Shown: piece by piece, positions 19,871 to 28,867 of the stretch
Layout of the letters: each line of letters begins with the position of its first letter
Numbering within the stretch: the stretch's first letter is position 1
DNA from: Sphingomonas montana
GTDB lineage: Bacteria; Pseudomonadota; Alphaproteobacteria; Sphingomonadales; Sphingomonadaceae
DNA length: 64,000 nt
Assembly: GCF_001956315.1 (NCBI RefSeq)
Contig: NZ_MOLY01000046.1
Span: 343,653 to 407,652, forward strand
Direction of reading: 5' to 3'
The notes under the pieces: generated by a model
The model's input: the letters and a program-made list of their open reading frames with translations, nothing else
Told to the model about the DNA's origin: nothing
The model's database searches: none
Translations under genes and position numbers: made by a program

Positions 19871-20920
19871 ATGACCGCCCCCTGGGATTATCTGGATTAT
19901 GACGACCATGAAGGTCTGCATTTCTTCCGGGATCGCGCGAGCGGGCTGACGGCGGTCATCGCGATCCATTCCACGACGCTCGGCCCCGCGGCGGGCGGCA
20001 CGCGCTACTGGCAGTATGATGACCCCGAACTGGCGGTGACCGACGTGCTGCGCCTGTCGCGCGGCATGAGTTACAAGAACGCGATGGCGGGCCTGCCGCT
20101 GGGCGGGGGCAAGGCGGTGATCCTGGCGGATGGTGCGGCGGGCGCGGGCAAGTCGCCCGAACTGCTGGCGGCGTTCGGGCGTGCGGTCGATTCGCTGGAC
20201 GGACGCTATGTAACCGCGGAGGATGTCGGTATCTCGCTGGCCGACATGGTCGCGGTGCGCGGGCAGACGCGGTTCGTGTCGGGCCTGCCCGCCGAAGGCG
20301 GGGCCGCGGGCGGCGATCCGGGGCCGTTCACGGCGCAGGGCATCTTCCTGGGGATCGAGGCGGCGGTACGGCGGCGGCTGAAGCGCGACCTGGACGGCGT
20401 GCATGTCGCGATCCAGGGCGTGGGGTCGGTCGGTGGCGGGCTGGCGCGGCGGCTGGCGGCGCGTGGGGCGAAGCTGACGCTGGCCGATGTCGACGCGGGG
20501 CGTGCGGCGCGGCTGGCGGACGAACTGGGCGGGCGTACGGTGGCGGCGGCGGACATCCTGCGCGTCGAGGCCGACGTGGTGAGCCCGAACGCGCTGGGCG
20601 CGATCCTGGACGACGCGACGATCGCCGCGCTGTCCGCGCCGATCGTGGCGGGCGGTGCGAACAACCAGCTGGCGACGCCGGCGGACGGCACGCGGTTGCA
20701 GGCCCGCGGCATCCTGTATGCGCCCGACTATGTCATCAATGCCGGCGGCATCATCAGCGTGGGCGTCGAATATCTGGGGCAGGGCGACCGCGACGCGGTG
20801 GAAGCGCGGATCGCGCATATCCCGGATCGGCTGAACGCGATCTGGGACGAAAGCGATGCAAGCGGCGACAGCGCAGCGGCGGTGTCCGACCGGATGGCGC
20901 AGCGTCTGATCGGGCGGTAG
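19871..20920 (+). CDS. Leu/Phe/Val dehydrogenase family protein
   Basis: A 349-residue NAD-dependent amino acid dehydrogenase that would interconvert a branched-chain or aromatic amino acid and its 2-oxo acid. Substrate-domain lysines are at 69 and 81 (YKNAMAGLPLGGGKAVI), the pattern of the Leu/Phe branch. The Rossmann domain starts at VAIQGVGSVGGGLARRL near residue 178. ANNQL and VINAGGIISVGVEYLG are conserved later. The ATG at 19871 is preceded by GAGGAT; the frame extends upstream into tRNA-His and is not coding there. It is a single gene between tRNA-His and a repeat-filled gap. Confidence 0.92.
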   Translation: MTAPWDYLDYDDHEGLHFFRDRASGLTAVIAIHSTTLGPAAGGTRYWQYDDPELAVTDVLRLSRGMSYKNAMAGLPLGGGKAVILADGAAGAGKSPELLAAFGRAVDSLDGRYVTAEDVGISLADMVAVRGQTRFVSGLPAEGGAAGGDPGPFTAQGIFLGIEAAVRRRLKRDLDGVHVAIQGVGSVGGGLARRLAARGAKLTLADVDAGRAARLADELGGRTVAAADILRVEADVVSPNALGAILDDATIAALSAPIVAGGANNQLATPADGTRLQARGILYAPDYVINAGGIISVGVEYLGQGDRDAVEARIAHIPDRLNAIWDESDASGDSAAAVSDRMAQRLIGR

Positions 20921-20935
20921 TTTTTTTGCTGCTTT

Positions 20936-20956
20936 ATCCCGGATCAAGTCCGGGAT
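20936..20956. repeat. Perfect palindrome, REP family A
   Basis: ATCCCGGA and TCCGGGAT around loop TCAAG, just downstream of the dehydrogenase stop after a run of seven T. The rest of the gap to 21148 contains TCGA-rich inverted pieces such as CGAGCGCAGTCGAGGAA and TTCGAGCGTAGTCGAGAA. Confidence 0.8.
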
Positions 20957-21148
20957 GACGGTGTGCTTTCAAATGCTGTCATCCAGCACCGTCTATCCCG
21001 AGCGCAGTCGAGGAACCCTTCGAGCGTAGTCGAGAAGCCGAAGTTGGCCCCTCGGCTGCGCTAGGGAGAGTGTGCCTCGACTGCGCTCGGCATGGACGAG
21101 GTTTGGGTTTGAGTATTATCATCCGGCGTTGCGGATTAGCAGCAGATG

Positions 21149-22090
21149 TTAGAGGTTTGGCCCTGCGGCAATGACCATCCGTCGCAGATAATGTTCGCGC
21201 CACGCGGTCAGCAGTCCGCCGGTCACCACCAGCGCCGCGCCCAGCAAGGTCGTCGCGACGGGCGCGTGGGCGAAGACGAGCCAGCCGAACAGCGTGGCCC
21301 AGAGAATCTGGATATAGTCGAGCGGGGCGACCACGGCAACGGGGGCGTGCTGCAGCGAGGCGGTCATCATCAGCTGTCCGCAGATGCCGACCATGCCGGC
21401 AGCGACGAGCAGTGCCCAGGTCGTGCCGTCGTGGCGTTGCCCGAACCAGGGGAGCGCCATGAGGCCGGCGACGGTCGTGGCAACGGTGAACCAGAACACG
21501 ATCGCGGCGATGCCCTCGCTCTTGCCGATCTGGCGCAGCGTGGTGGCGACGCCGGCCTGGCCCACCGCGGCGGCGACCGCGACCGCGACGCCGGCGATCG
21601 GAAGCCGGTCGCCGCCCGGCTGCATCACGATCAGGACGCCGGTGAAGCCCATCGCGACCGCGACCCAGCGGTAGCGCCCGACGCGTTCGGACAGGACGAA
21701 CACGGACAGGATGGTCGCGAACACCGGGGCGGCGAACGTGATGGTCGTCGCCTCCGCCAGCGGCAGCATGATGAGCGCCTGGAAGGTGAGGACCATCGAG
21801 ACGAGGCCGATGGCGGAGCGGGTGAGGTGGGCCAGCGGCCGCGCGGTGCGGAGCGCGCCGAGGCCGGGGCCGAGCAGGACCCATGCCATCAGGACCGGCA
21901 GGCCGAAGCCGTTGCGGTAGAGGATCATTTCCGGCGCGGTGACGCCGCGTTCGCTCGACAGCTTGAGCGCGACCGCCATGATCGCGAAGCAGGATGCGGA
22001 GCCGAGCCGGAGCGCAATGCCGAGCAGCGGGCGATCGGCGGCGGGCGCGGTCGTCTTCGGCGTTGCGGGCAATGGGGCGGGGTTCGGCAT
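21149..22090 (-). CDS. EamA/DMT family transporter
   Basis: A 313-residue inner-membrane protein with about ten hydrophobic helices arranged as two EamA repeats (about residues 25-155 and 165-295). The first repeat ends with VAVAMGFTGVLIVMQPGGD and the second has PLDYIQILWATLFGWLVF, both typical of this superfamily. Probably an exporter of small metabolites; substrate unknown. It is divergent from ccmC with 91 bases between. Confidence 0.88.
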   Translation of the reverse strand: MPNPAPLPATPKTTAPAADRPLLGIALRLGSASCFAIMAVALKLSSERGVTAPEMILYRNGFGLPVLMAWVLLGPGLGALRTARPLAHLTRSAIGLVSMVLTFQALIMLPLAEATTITFAAPVFATILSVFVLSERVGRYRWVAVAMGFTGVLIVMQPGGDRLPIAGVAVAVAAAVGQAGVATTLRQIGKSEGIAAIVFWFTVATTVAGLMALPWFGQRHDGTTWALLVAAGMVGICGQLMMTASLQHAPVAVVAPLDYIQILWATLFGWLVFAHAPVATTLLGAALVVTGGLLTAWREHYLRRMVIAAGPNL

Positions 22091-22181
22091 GTCGGGCGGC
22101 GTCTAGGCGGGCGACTCCCCGCGCGGCAAGCGCGATCGGTTCTTTCGCGGGCGGCCAACAGCCTCTATGCAGGCATGAAAC

Positions 22182-22901
22182 ATGCACGCTTTCGCCAACC
22201 CGACAAAATTCCTGGCAATCGCCCGGCCGGTGACGCCGTGGGCGTTGTGGGGCGGTGTGCTGCTTTCGCTGGTCGGGCTGGCGTGCGGGCTGTGGCTGAC
22301 GCCGGCGGACTATCTGCAGAAGGACAGCGTGCGGATCCTGTACGTCCATGTGCCGGCCGCGTGGCTGGGGATGGCGGGCTGGACCGGGATCGCGGCGGCC
22401 AGCCTGATGCAGCTGGTGTGGCGGCATCCGCTGGCGGCGGTCGCGGGGCGCGCGCTGGCGGTGCCGGGCGCGGTGTTCGCCGCCCTGTGCCTGGCGACGG
22501 GGTCGATCTGGGGCCGGCCGACCTGGGGGACGTGGTGGGAATGGGACGGGCGGCTGACGTCGATGCTGATCCTGTTCTTCCTGTACCTGGGCTATATCGC
22601 GCTGGCGCAGGCGAATGCCGACCGCGGGGCGGGCGGGCAGCGTGTGGTCGCGATCTTCGGCATCGTGGGAGCGGTCAACATCCCGGTCATCCGCTATTCG
22701 GTGGTGTGGTGGAACACGTTGCACCAGGGGCAGAGCATCGGGCTGACCCGCACGACGATCGACGCATCGATCCTGTGGCCGCTGCCGATCGTGGTGCTGG
22801 GGTTCACGATGCTGTTCACCGCCGTGGTGCTGATGCGGATGCGGACGATGCTGGCGGACGGCAAGGTCGAGGCGCGGTTGCGGCGGATGGCGCGGGCATG
22901 A
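22182..22901 (+). CDS. ccmC: Cytochrome c biogenesis protein CcmC (heme delivery)
   Basis: A 239-residue inner-membrane protein with six helices that loads heme onto CcmE. The tryptophan-rich WWD domain reads WGRPTWGTWWEWDGRL near residue 108; heme-ligand histidines are expected in VHVPAAWLG and in NTLHQGQS. It is the first gene of a seven-gene run and its stop overlaps ccmD by ATGA. No ccmA or ccmB precedes it here. Confidence 0.96.
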   Translation: MHAFANPTKFLAIARPVTPWALWGGVLLSLVGLACGLWLTPADYLQKDSVRILYVHVPAAWLGMAGWTGIAAASLMQLVWRHPLAAVAGRALAVPGAVFAALCLATGSIWGRPTWGTWWEWDGRLTSMLILFFLYLGYIALAQANADRGAGGQRVVAIFGIVGAVNIPVIRYSVVWWNTLHQGQSIGLTRTTIDASILWPLPIVVLGFTMLFTAVVLMRMRTMLADGKVEARLRRMARA

Positions 22902-23080
22902 ACCACTGGCCGTTCGTGATCGCCGCCTATGCCATCGTCCTGGCCGGGACGGGCGGGCTGTGCGTGTGGGCGCATGCGGCGATGCGCCGGGCGGAACGGC
23001 GCGCGGATGCGGTGACGTCCCAGCCCAGGCAGGCCGGCCAGTCCAGGCAGGCCGATCAGTCCAGGCAGGCCGAACGATGA
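22898..23080 (+). CDS. ccmD: Heme exporter subunit CcmD
   Basis: A 60-residue single-helix protein that helps release heme-loaded CcmE from CcmC. The helix is FVIAAYAIVLAGTGGLCVWA (residues 6-25), followed by a basic RRAERRA stretch. The C-terminus is a short tandem repeat of about 15-18 bases giving QAGQSRQADQSRQAE, which is not a family feature. ATGA overlaps join it to ccmC and ccmE. Confidence 0.88.
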   Translation: MNHWPFVIAAYAIVLAGTGGLCVWAHAAMRRAERRADAVTSQPRQAGQSRQADQSRQAER

Positions 23081-23532
23081 AGGCGAAGCATCAGCGGCTG
23101 ACGCTGGCGGTGCTGGCGATCGTTGCGGTGGTCGGTGCCGCGCTGCTGGCGATGTCCGCGCTGAAGGATCAGGCGGCCTATTTCTACACGCCCACGGACG
23201 CGGTGCGCGACGGCGTGCAGCCGGGGCGCGCGGTGCGGCTGGGCGGGATGGTGGCCGACCGGTCGATCGTGCGCGAACCGGACGGGGTGACGGTTCGCTT
23301 CGTCGTGACGGACGGCGCGCAGACGGTGCCGGTACGCTACACCGGGATCGTGCCGGACCTGTTCAAGGAGAATAGCGGCGTGGTGGCGGAGGGGGCGTTC
23401 GTGCCCGGCGGCGGGTTCGTCGCGACGAACATCCTGGCCAAGCATGACGAACGCTACATGCCGCCGCAGGTGGTGGGCGAGATGCACAAGTCGGAGAGCA
23501 TCGCGCCGGCCAAGCCGGGTGGGCGGACATGA
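23077..23532 (+). CDS. ccmE: Periplasmic heme chaperone CcmE
   Basis: A 151-residue membrane-anchored protein. After an N-terminal helix (about residues 8-26) comes the OB-fold domain; the heme is bound covalently by the His in LAKHDERYMP (His123), with Tyr127 as the expected axial ligand. Phe/Tyr-rich AAYFYTPTD near residue 33 is typical. ATGA overlaps on both sides. It takes heme from CcmC and passes it to CcmF/CcmH. Confidence 0.96.
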   Translation: MKAKHQRLTLAVLAIVAVVGAALLAMSALKDQAAYFYTPTDAVRDGVQPGRAVRLGGMVADRSIVREPDGVTVRFVVTDGAQTVPVRYTGIVPDLFKENSGVVAEGAFVPGGGFVATNILAKHDERYMPPQVVGEMHKSESIAPAKPGGRT

Positions 23533-25454
23533 TCGCGGAGTTCGGGCTGGCGGCGCTGTGGATCGCGGCGGCGCTGTCCGTGCTGCAGCTGGGGCTGTCG
23601 GCGCTGGGGCTGACCGGCGCGCGCGATGCGTTGCTGCCGCCGGTGCGCGCGGTGGCGGTGGCGCAGGGGGTGATGAGCGCGGCCGCGTTCGTGGCGCTGA
23701 TCTGGCTGTTCGTGCGGGTCGACCTGTCGGTCGCGCTGGTCGCGGCGAACGACCATAGCGAGAAGCCGCTGCTGTACCGGTTTTCGGGGACCTGGGGAAA
23801 CCACGAAGGGTCGATGCTGCTCTGGGTGGCGGTGCTGGGCATGGCCGGGGCGGCGGTCGCGCTGATCGAGCGGCGGTTGCCGGAACGGACGCTGGTCGCG
23901 ACGCTGGGCGCGCAGGCGTTCATCGCGATCGGGTTCTTCGCGTTCCTGCTTTTCGCGTCCAACCCGTTCGCACGGCTGGATCCCGCGCCGGCGGAGGGGC
24001 TGGGGCTCAATCCGTTACTGCAGGATCCGGGTTTGGCGTTCCATCCGCCGACGCTGTATTTCGGCTATGTCGGGTTGTCGGTTGCCTTCTCGTTCGCGGT
24101 CGGTGCGCTGGTGACGCGCGACGTGGGGCCGGCGTTCGCGCGCGCGATGCGGCCGTGGGTGCTGGGCGCGTGGATATTCCTGACACTGGGCATCACGGCG
24201 GGGAGTTACTGGGCCTATTACGAACTGGGCTGGGGCGGCTGGTGGTTCTGGGACCCGGTCGAAAATGCATCGCTGATGCCCTGGCTGGCGGCGACCGCGC
24301 TGCTTCATTCGGTGACGGTGCTGGCGACGCGCGACGGGTTGCGCGCTTGGACGATCATGCTGGCGGTGATCGCATTCTCGATGAGCATGGTGGGGACGTT
24401 CCTGGTACGGTCGGGCATCCTGACCAGCGTGCATGCGTTCGCGGTCGATCCGACGCGCGGCGGGTTCATCCTGGCGTTGCTGGCGATCTATATCGGCGGG
24501 GCACTGGCGCTGTTCGGCTTACGCGTCGGCACGGTGCGCGAGGGGCAGCGGTTCGACGCAGTCAGCCGGGAGGGTGCGCTGGTGGCGAACAATCTGCTGC
24601 TGTCCGCGATCCTGGGTGTGGTGCTGATCGGGACATTGTATCCGCTCGGCGTGGAGGCGCTGACAGGGGGCAAGCTGTCGGTCGGGCCGCCATATTTCAA
24701 CGCGGCGGCGGGGCCGTTGGCGCTGGTGCTGGTCGCGCTGATGGGGGCGGGGCCGCTGGCGCAGTGGCGGCGGGATGACGGTTTTGCGGTGTTCAGGCGG
24801 ATGGCGGTGCCGATCGTAGTCGCGGTAGTGGCGATCATTGCCGTGCGGATGAGTGCGCCGTCGATTCGGGTGTTGCCGCTGCTCGGGCTGATGGTCGCGG
24901 CGGGGGCGGCGGTGGCGAGCGTCGCGCCGTTGTGGAAGCGCAAGCTGCTTCGCACGCCGCTGTTCACTTATGGCATGGTGGTCGCGCATCTCGGCATCGC
25001 GGTGGCGCTTGCCGGCATGGCGTCGGAGGCGGCGTTCACGCAGGAGACGCTGGTCGCGGCGCGGCCGGGCGAAACGCACCGGGTCGGGCCATGGTCGCTC
25101 CGGTTCGACGGGGTGGAGCCGATCGCGGGCGAGAACTGGACCGCGATCGAGGGGACGCTGACCGTGCGGCGCGGCGGCGATGCGGCTTATGTGATGCGTC
25201 CGCAGGCGCGAGCCTTCTCCGCGCCGCCGACCGAGACGAGCGAGGCGGCGATCCGCACCGTGATCGACGGGCAACTCTACGTCGTGCTGGGCAAGGCGGA
25301 CGCGCAGGGGCGCTGGCAGTTGCGGCTGTGGTGGAAACCCTATGTGACGCTGATCTGGCTGGGCGGCGGGTTGGTCGCGCTGGGCGGGGTGCTGTCACTG
25401 ATCGGGCGGGTGCGGCGCGAGCGGCGGGCGCGGGTGGCGGAGGCCTACGCATGA
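23529..25454 (+). CDS. ccmF: Heme lyase component CcmF
   Basis: A 641-residue inner-membrane protein with about 14-15 hydrophobic segments, the core of the System I cytochrome c heme lyase. The WWD domain reads WGGWWFWDPVENASLMPWL near residues 237-255; upstream NHEGSMLLWVAVLG and LAFHPPTLYFGYVG hold the conserved His. A periplasmic loop near the C-terminus includes EPIAGENWTA. Length is normal. Overlaps ccmE and ccmG by ATGA. Confidence 0.96.
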   Translation: MIAEFGLAALWIAAALSVLQLGLSALGLTGARDALLPPVRAVAVAQGVMSAAAFVALIWLFVRVDLSVALVAANDHSEKPLLYRFSGTWGNHEGSMLLWVAVLGMAGAAVALIERRLPERTLVATLGAQAFIAIGFFAFLLFASNPFARLDPAPAEGLGLNPLLQDPGLAFHPPTLYFGYVGLSVAFSFAVGALVTRDVGPAFARAMRPWVLGAWIFLTLGITAGSYWAYYELGWGGWWFWDPVENASLMPWLAATALLHSVTVLATRDGLRAWTIMLAVIAFSMSMVGTFLVRSGILTSVHAFAVDPTRGGFILALLAIYIGGALALFGLRVGTVREGQRFDAVSREGALVANNLLLSAILGVVLIGTLYPLGVEALTGGKLSVGPPYFNAAAGPLALVLVALMGAGPLAQWRRDDGFAVFRRMAVPIVVAVVAIIAVRMSAPSIRVLPLLGLMVAAGAAVASVAPLWKRKLLRTPLFTYGMVVAHLGIAVALAGMASEAAFTQETLVAARPGETHRVGPWSLRFDGVEPIAGENWTAIEGTLTVRRGGDAAYVMRPQARAFSAPPTETSEAAIRTVIDGQLYVVLGKADAQGRWQLRLWWKPYVTLIWLGGGLVALGGVLSLIGRVRRERRARVAEAYA

Positions 25455-25981
25455 CCAAGGCGGGCGTACGCTGGCTGTTGTGGGTGCCGCTGGTGGCGTT
25501 CCTGCTGTTCCTGGGGCTGGTCGCCGGCGGGCTGCTGCGGCCGGCGGACCGGACGATCGTGTCGCGGCTGGTGGGGCAGCCGATGCCGGCGATCGCGTTG
25601 CCGGCGGCGTCGGCGTCGCGGCCGGGGCTGCATGCGAAGGCGGGCGGGGCGCGGCTGGTGAACGTATTCGCCAGCTGGTGCGTGCCGTGCGCGGCGGAGG
25701 CGCCGCAGCTGGCGGCGCTGGCCAGGGCGGGCGTCCCGATCGACGCGATCGCGATCCGCGACACGCGGGCGGACGTCGACCGGTTCCTGGCGCGCTACGG
25801 CAATCCCTATCGCGCGATCGGCAGCGATGCGGACAGCCGCGTGCAGATGGCGCTCGGGTCGTCTGGCGTGCCCGAGACGTTCGTGGTGGACGGCCGCGGC
25901 ATCATCCGGGCGCAGAAGATCGGCGATATCCGGCCGGAAGACGTGGCCGGGCTGATCGCCGCGGTGCAGGCGTTGCGATGA
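25451..25981 (+). CDS. ccmG: Thiol:disulfide oxidoreductase CcmG (DsbE)
   Basis: A 176-residue membrane-anchored thioredoxin-like protein that keeps apocytochrome CXXCH cysteines reduced. An N-terminal helix (about residues 8-28) is followed by the domain with WCVPC (Cys77, Cys80) and GVPETFVVDGRG, containing the cis-Pro. ATGA overlaps on both sides. Confidence 0.95.
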   Translation: MTKAGVRWLLWVPLVAFLLFLGLVAGGLLRPADRTIVSRLVGQPMPAIALPAASASRPGLHAKAGGARLVNVFASWCVPCAAEAPQLAALARAGVPIDAIAIRDTRADVDRFLARYGNPYRAIGSDADSRVQMALGSSGVPETFVVDGRGIIRAQKIGDIRPEDVAGLIAAVQALR

Positions 25982-26388
25982 GGCGGGTGCTGGCCATCCT
26001 GCTGCTGGTCGCGCCGGTCGCCGCAGAGGCGCAGTCGGCCGTGCCGCCCGCGGCGTTGAGCGATACGCAGCTCGCCGATCCCGCGGCGGAGGCACGCGCC
26101 AATGCGCTGATGCAGACCCTGCGCTGCCTGGTGTGCCAGGGGCAGTCGATCGCGGACAGCGATGCCGACATGGCGGGCGACATGCGCGCGCTGGTCCGGC
26201 GGCGGATCGCGGCGGGGGAACGGCCGGAGGATATCCGCGCCTGGCTGGTCGCACGCTACGGCGACTGGGTGAGTTACGACCCGCCGCTGAGTGCCGTCAC
26301 CTGGCCGCTCTGGGCGTTGCCGGTGTTGCTGGTGATCGCGGGTGCGATCGTGGCGCGCGGCAGTTTCCGGCGTCGGGGGCGGCCATGA
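25978..26388 (+). CDS. ccmH: Cytochrome c biogenesis protein CcmH (N-terminal type)
   Basis: A 136-residue periplasmic-facing protein with a signal peptide ending near AEAQS, the redox motif LRCLVCQGQSI (Cys50, Cys53) and a C-terminal membrane helix (about residues 107-127). It is the short CcmH/CcmL form that lacks the TPR domain, which is supplied by the next gene. ATGA overlaps on both sides. Confidence 0.95.
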   Translation: MRRVLAILLLVAPVAAEAQSAVPPAALSDTQLADPAAEARANALMQTLRCLVCQGQSIADSDADMAGDMRALVRRRIAAGERPEDIRAWLVARYGDWVSYDPPLSAVTWPLWALPVLLVIAGAIVARGSFRRRGRP

Positions 26389-27014
26389 CGGGGTGGCTGA
26401 TCATGATCGTGCTGGCCGCGGCGGTCGGTGTCGGGCTGGCGCGGTTCGGGCGGTTTCCGCGGGGGGCGGTCGAACTGCTGGGGGCGGCGCTGCTGCTCGC
26501 GCTGGCCGGCTATGCGTGGCAGGGCAATGCGGGTCTGGCGGGGCGGCCGACGCCGCCGCGCACCCAGCCGGCGGGGCCGGACCGCGATTACGGCGCGTTG
26601 CGGGAGACGATGTTCGAACGGTTCACCGGCGACGCGCAGGTGCTGACGACGGCGGACGCGTTCCAGCGGCAGGGACTGGATCTCTACGCGATCGGTGTGC
26701 TGCGATCGGCACTGGTGCGGCGGCCGCGCAGCGCGGACCTGTGGACGGGGATGGGTAACGCGTTGGTGGCGCATGCCGACGGGCTGGTGACGCCGGCCGC
26801 GGAACTGGCGTTCGCGCGCGCGACCAAGGCATCGCCGCTCCATCCGGGGCCGCCCTTCTTCCTGGGGCTGGCCTATGCGCAGGCGGGGCAGCTGGAGGAG
26901 GCGCGGGCGGCATGGGCGGGGCTGCTCGCGCGGACGCCGCCGGACGCACCGTGGCGGGCGGACCTGGCATTGCGGGTCCGGGCGGTGGATAGGTTGCTTG
27001 GCGATGTCCGATGA
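26385..27014 (+). CDS. ccmI: CcmI/CycH-like TPR protein of the heme lyase
   Basis: A 209-residue protein with two N-terminal hydrophobic segments (about residues 4-20 and 27-45) and a TPR-like region from about residue 95 (AIGVLRSALVRRPRSADLWTGMGN and further helices, read in pieces), which in CcmI binds the apocytochrome C-terminus. It is shorter than many CcmI proteins. Last gene of the ccm run, joined to ccmH by ATGA. Confidence 0.85.
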   Translation: MTGWLIMIVLAAAVGVGLARFGRFPRGAVELLGAALLLALAGYAWQGNAGLAGRPTPPRTQPAGPDRDYGALRETMFERFTGDAQVLTTADAFQRQGLDLYAIGVLRSALVRRPRSADLWTGMGNALVAHADGLVTPAAELAFARATKASPLHPGPPFFLGLAYAQAGQLEEARAAWAGLLARTPPDAPWRADLALRVRAVDRLLGDVR

Positions 27015-27613
27015 CGCTGATCGCACGTTCCGGTTACTCCGTCTGGATCGGTCGATTTCGGGAAAGCCTTGCCGTGAGGGCCTTTCCCGGCAGACGCTGC
27101 CCGTGCGTTGTCCGGCATAGGTTTCCGATCGGGAACGTAGCATCAGAGCCTGGGTTCTCACGGCACGCTTGACGCAGCAGTAAGTTGCCCAGCAGATCAT
27201 CACAGGATAGTGATTACCCGACGAACGGGAAGCGTGGCATCGGCTATTGCCAGCGCATGCTTCGTTTTAATAGTCATCGTTTTGGGTAACGAAACGTCGG
27301 AAATATCCGGATGGATGTTTCCGGGAATGGTCATGCTGCTTTGCGCTTGGGAAGCAGTATTTAATTTTTTACCGTTTGCCGGTTAATCCAAAAACGAAGC
27401 CTTTACGGTCAATTATATCAACGATGGTGCCGAGTGATTCTAGTGTTATTCCAGATCAATGGCGCGGTTGTGGTGGCTACGGGCATCGGCTGACACCAGC
27501 ATTACCGCCTCATTCATGAAACGTCGGTGGTTCTCGATGCTCGAGGCCCGATCGGGGACGTGATGGACCCAAGCGATTAGCGCCATTGTGTAATCTGTCC
27601 GACCAAGAGATGA
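27015..27613. other. AT-richer gap after the ccm operon
   Basis: About 600 bases, clearly richer in A and T than its surroundings between roughly 27200 and 27450. It holds one possible small membrane-peptide frame at 27210-27386 and the upstream region of the S41-like gene. No hairpin terminator with a T-run is seen right after ccmI. Confidence 0.6.
27210..27386 (+). CDS. Possible 58-residue two-helix membrane peptide
   Basis: GTG-initiated frame of 58 codons ending TAA. It would encode two hydrophobic stretches, SAIASACFVLIVIVLG (about residues 11-26) and MFPGMVMLLCAWEAVFNFL (about 36-54), separated by the polar NETSEISGW. The pattern is what a small membrane protein looks like, but the only nearby AGGA is two bases from the GTG, too close for a normal ribosome site. 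Codon use is AT-richer than neighbours. Could be a transferred or spurious frame. Confidence 0.3.
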   Translation: MITRRTGSVASAIASACFVLIVIVLGNETSEISGWMFPGMVMLLCAWEAVFNFLPFAG

Positions 27614-28867
27614 ATGCGAATGCCTGCACCCTCCCTGATCGCGCCGCTCTGCGGCTTGCTGCTGCTCTGGACCGCTTCTGCCGGCGCGCAGCAGCGGTCG
27701 GCAGCGCCCGCGGCCTTTGATGCCGGCAAGGCATGGTCCGCTTTCGAAAAGCTGCTGCGCGAAGACTATGGCTATTATGATCGGGCAGGCATCGATGGCG
27801 ATGCGATCCTGTCCGCCTTTGCCGTTCGCGCGAAGGCTGCGCGATCGGACAAGGCCTTCATCGATACGCTCCAACAGGTAGCCCATAACTTTGCGGACCC
27901 GCATTTCATCGTGGGTCCGTTCGATGCCGACGACTGGGCGATCATACCCACCGCATCCGACCTGTTCGGCACCTATGACGGTTCGTCGTTCCGGATCGGC
28001 GAAGCAAGAAGCGGCGGCGATGCGCTGGGCAAGGGCGTTCGACCGGGGATGACGGTGCTGCGGATCGACGGCCAGTCTCCGCGTGCCGTCATCGAGACGA
28101 TTACCGGGCGTCCGTTCGGGGCGCTAAGTCCCGTCCAGGTCGGGTTCGCCTTCAATGTCGCGCTGGCCGGGCGTCACAAACGCCTTCGCACGCTGGAACT
28201 GGCCGAGGGTCGGCAACGGCGCACCGTCGTGCTGGCGGCAACGTCGGACCAGGCCAATCGCGTCCGAACCGGGCCGCTTCTGGATGTCGAGCGGCAAGGC
28301 GCGCTCGGCATCATCCGCATCAACAACGCGCTCGGCGAACAGGCGTTGATCGGGCAATTCGCCCAGGCGCTGGCGACCCTTTCCGACACGACGACATTGC
28401 TGATCGACCTGCGCAACACGCCCAGCGGCGGCAACACCAGCGTGGCACGCGGCATCATGGGCCACTTCGTCGATCATGATCGACCCTATCAGATGCATGT
28501 CATCCCGTATGAGGCGCGGGTGCTGGGGCCGACGCGGAAGTTCATGGAATATGTCGCCCCATATGGCACGCGTTATGCCGGCAAGGTGTATGTCGCCGGT
28601 GGTCACTGGACCGGCAGCATGGGCGAGGGGCTGATGATCGGGTTCGACGCAATCGGCGCTACCACCGTCGGCACCAATCTCGCCGACCTCCTGGGTGCCC
28701 TGAGCAACGAGACGATCGAGGGATCTGCCGCGAAGGTCGATATTGGCAACGAGCAGCTTTTTACGGTGACCGGCTTGCCGCGGGAAGCCTATCGACCGCA
28801 ACTTTACCTTGTCCGGGCCGAGCGGGATCAGAACCGGGACCCGGTTCTGGCGTCCATCGGAAGATAG
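27614..28867 (+). CDS. S41 family peptidase-like exported protein
   Basis: A 417-residue protein with a signal peptide (cleavage likely after SAGAQ near residue 25). The middle has a PDZ-like stretch GKGVRPGMTVLRIDGQSPRA, and the C-terminal half shows S41 features: LLIDLRNTPSGGNTSVAR near residue 260 and the candidate nucleophile region HWTGSMGEGLMIGFDAIG near 336. A classic S41 Ser-Lys pair is not certain, so it may be a divergent peptidase or a tail-specific-protease-like scaffold. It stands alone. Base composition is slightly less GC-rich than the ccm genes. Confidence 0.8.
   Translation: MRMPAPSLIAPLCGLLLLWTASAGAQQRSAAPAAFDAGKAWSAFEKLLREDYGYYDRAGIDGDAILSAFAVRAKAARSDKAFIDTLQQVAHNFADPHFIVGPFDADDWAIIPTASDLFGTYDGSSFRIGEARSGGDALGKGVRPGMTVLRIDGQSPRAVIETITGRPFGALSPVQVGFAFNVALAGRHKRLRTLELAEGRQRRTVVLAATSDQANRVRTGPLLDVERQGALGIIRINNALGEQALIGQFAQALATLSDTTTLLIDLRNTPSGGNTSVARGIMGHFVDHDRPYQMHVIPYEARVLGPTRKFMEYVAPYGTRYAGKVYVAGGHWTGSMGEGLMIGFDAIGATTVGTNLADLLGALSNETIEGSAAKVDIGNEQLFTVTGLPREAYRPQLYLVRAERDQNRDPVLASIGR

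Noticed and set aside
20979..22724. Long minus-strand frame over the EamA gene and ccmC
   Set aside because: Out of frame with the EamA transporter and antisense to ccmC; Arg/Pro-rich shadow.
27446..27904. Minus-strand 152-codon frame at the start of the S41-like gene
   Set aside because: Half of it is antisense to a signal-peptide-bearing gene, and it has no ribosome site or recognisable domain.
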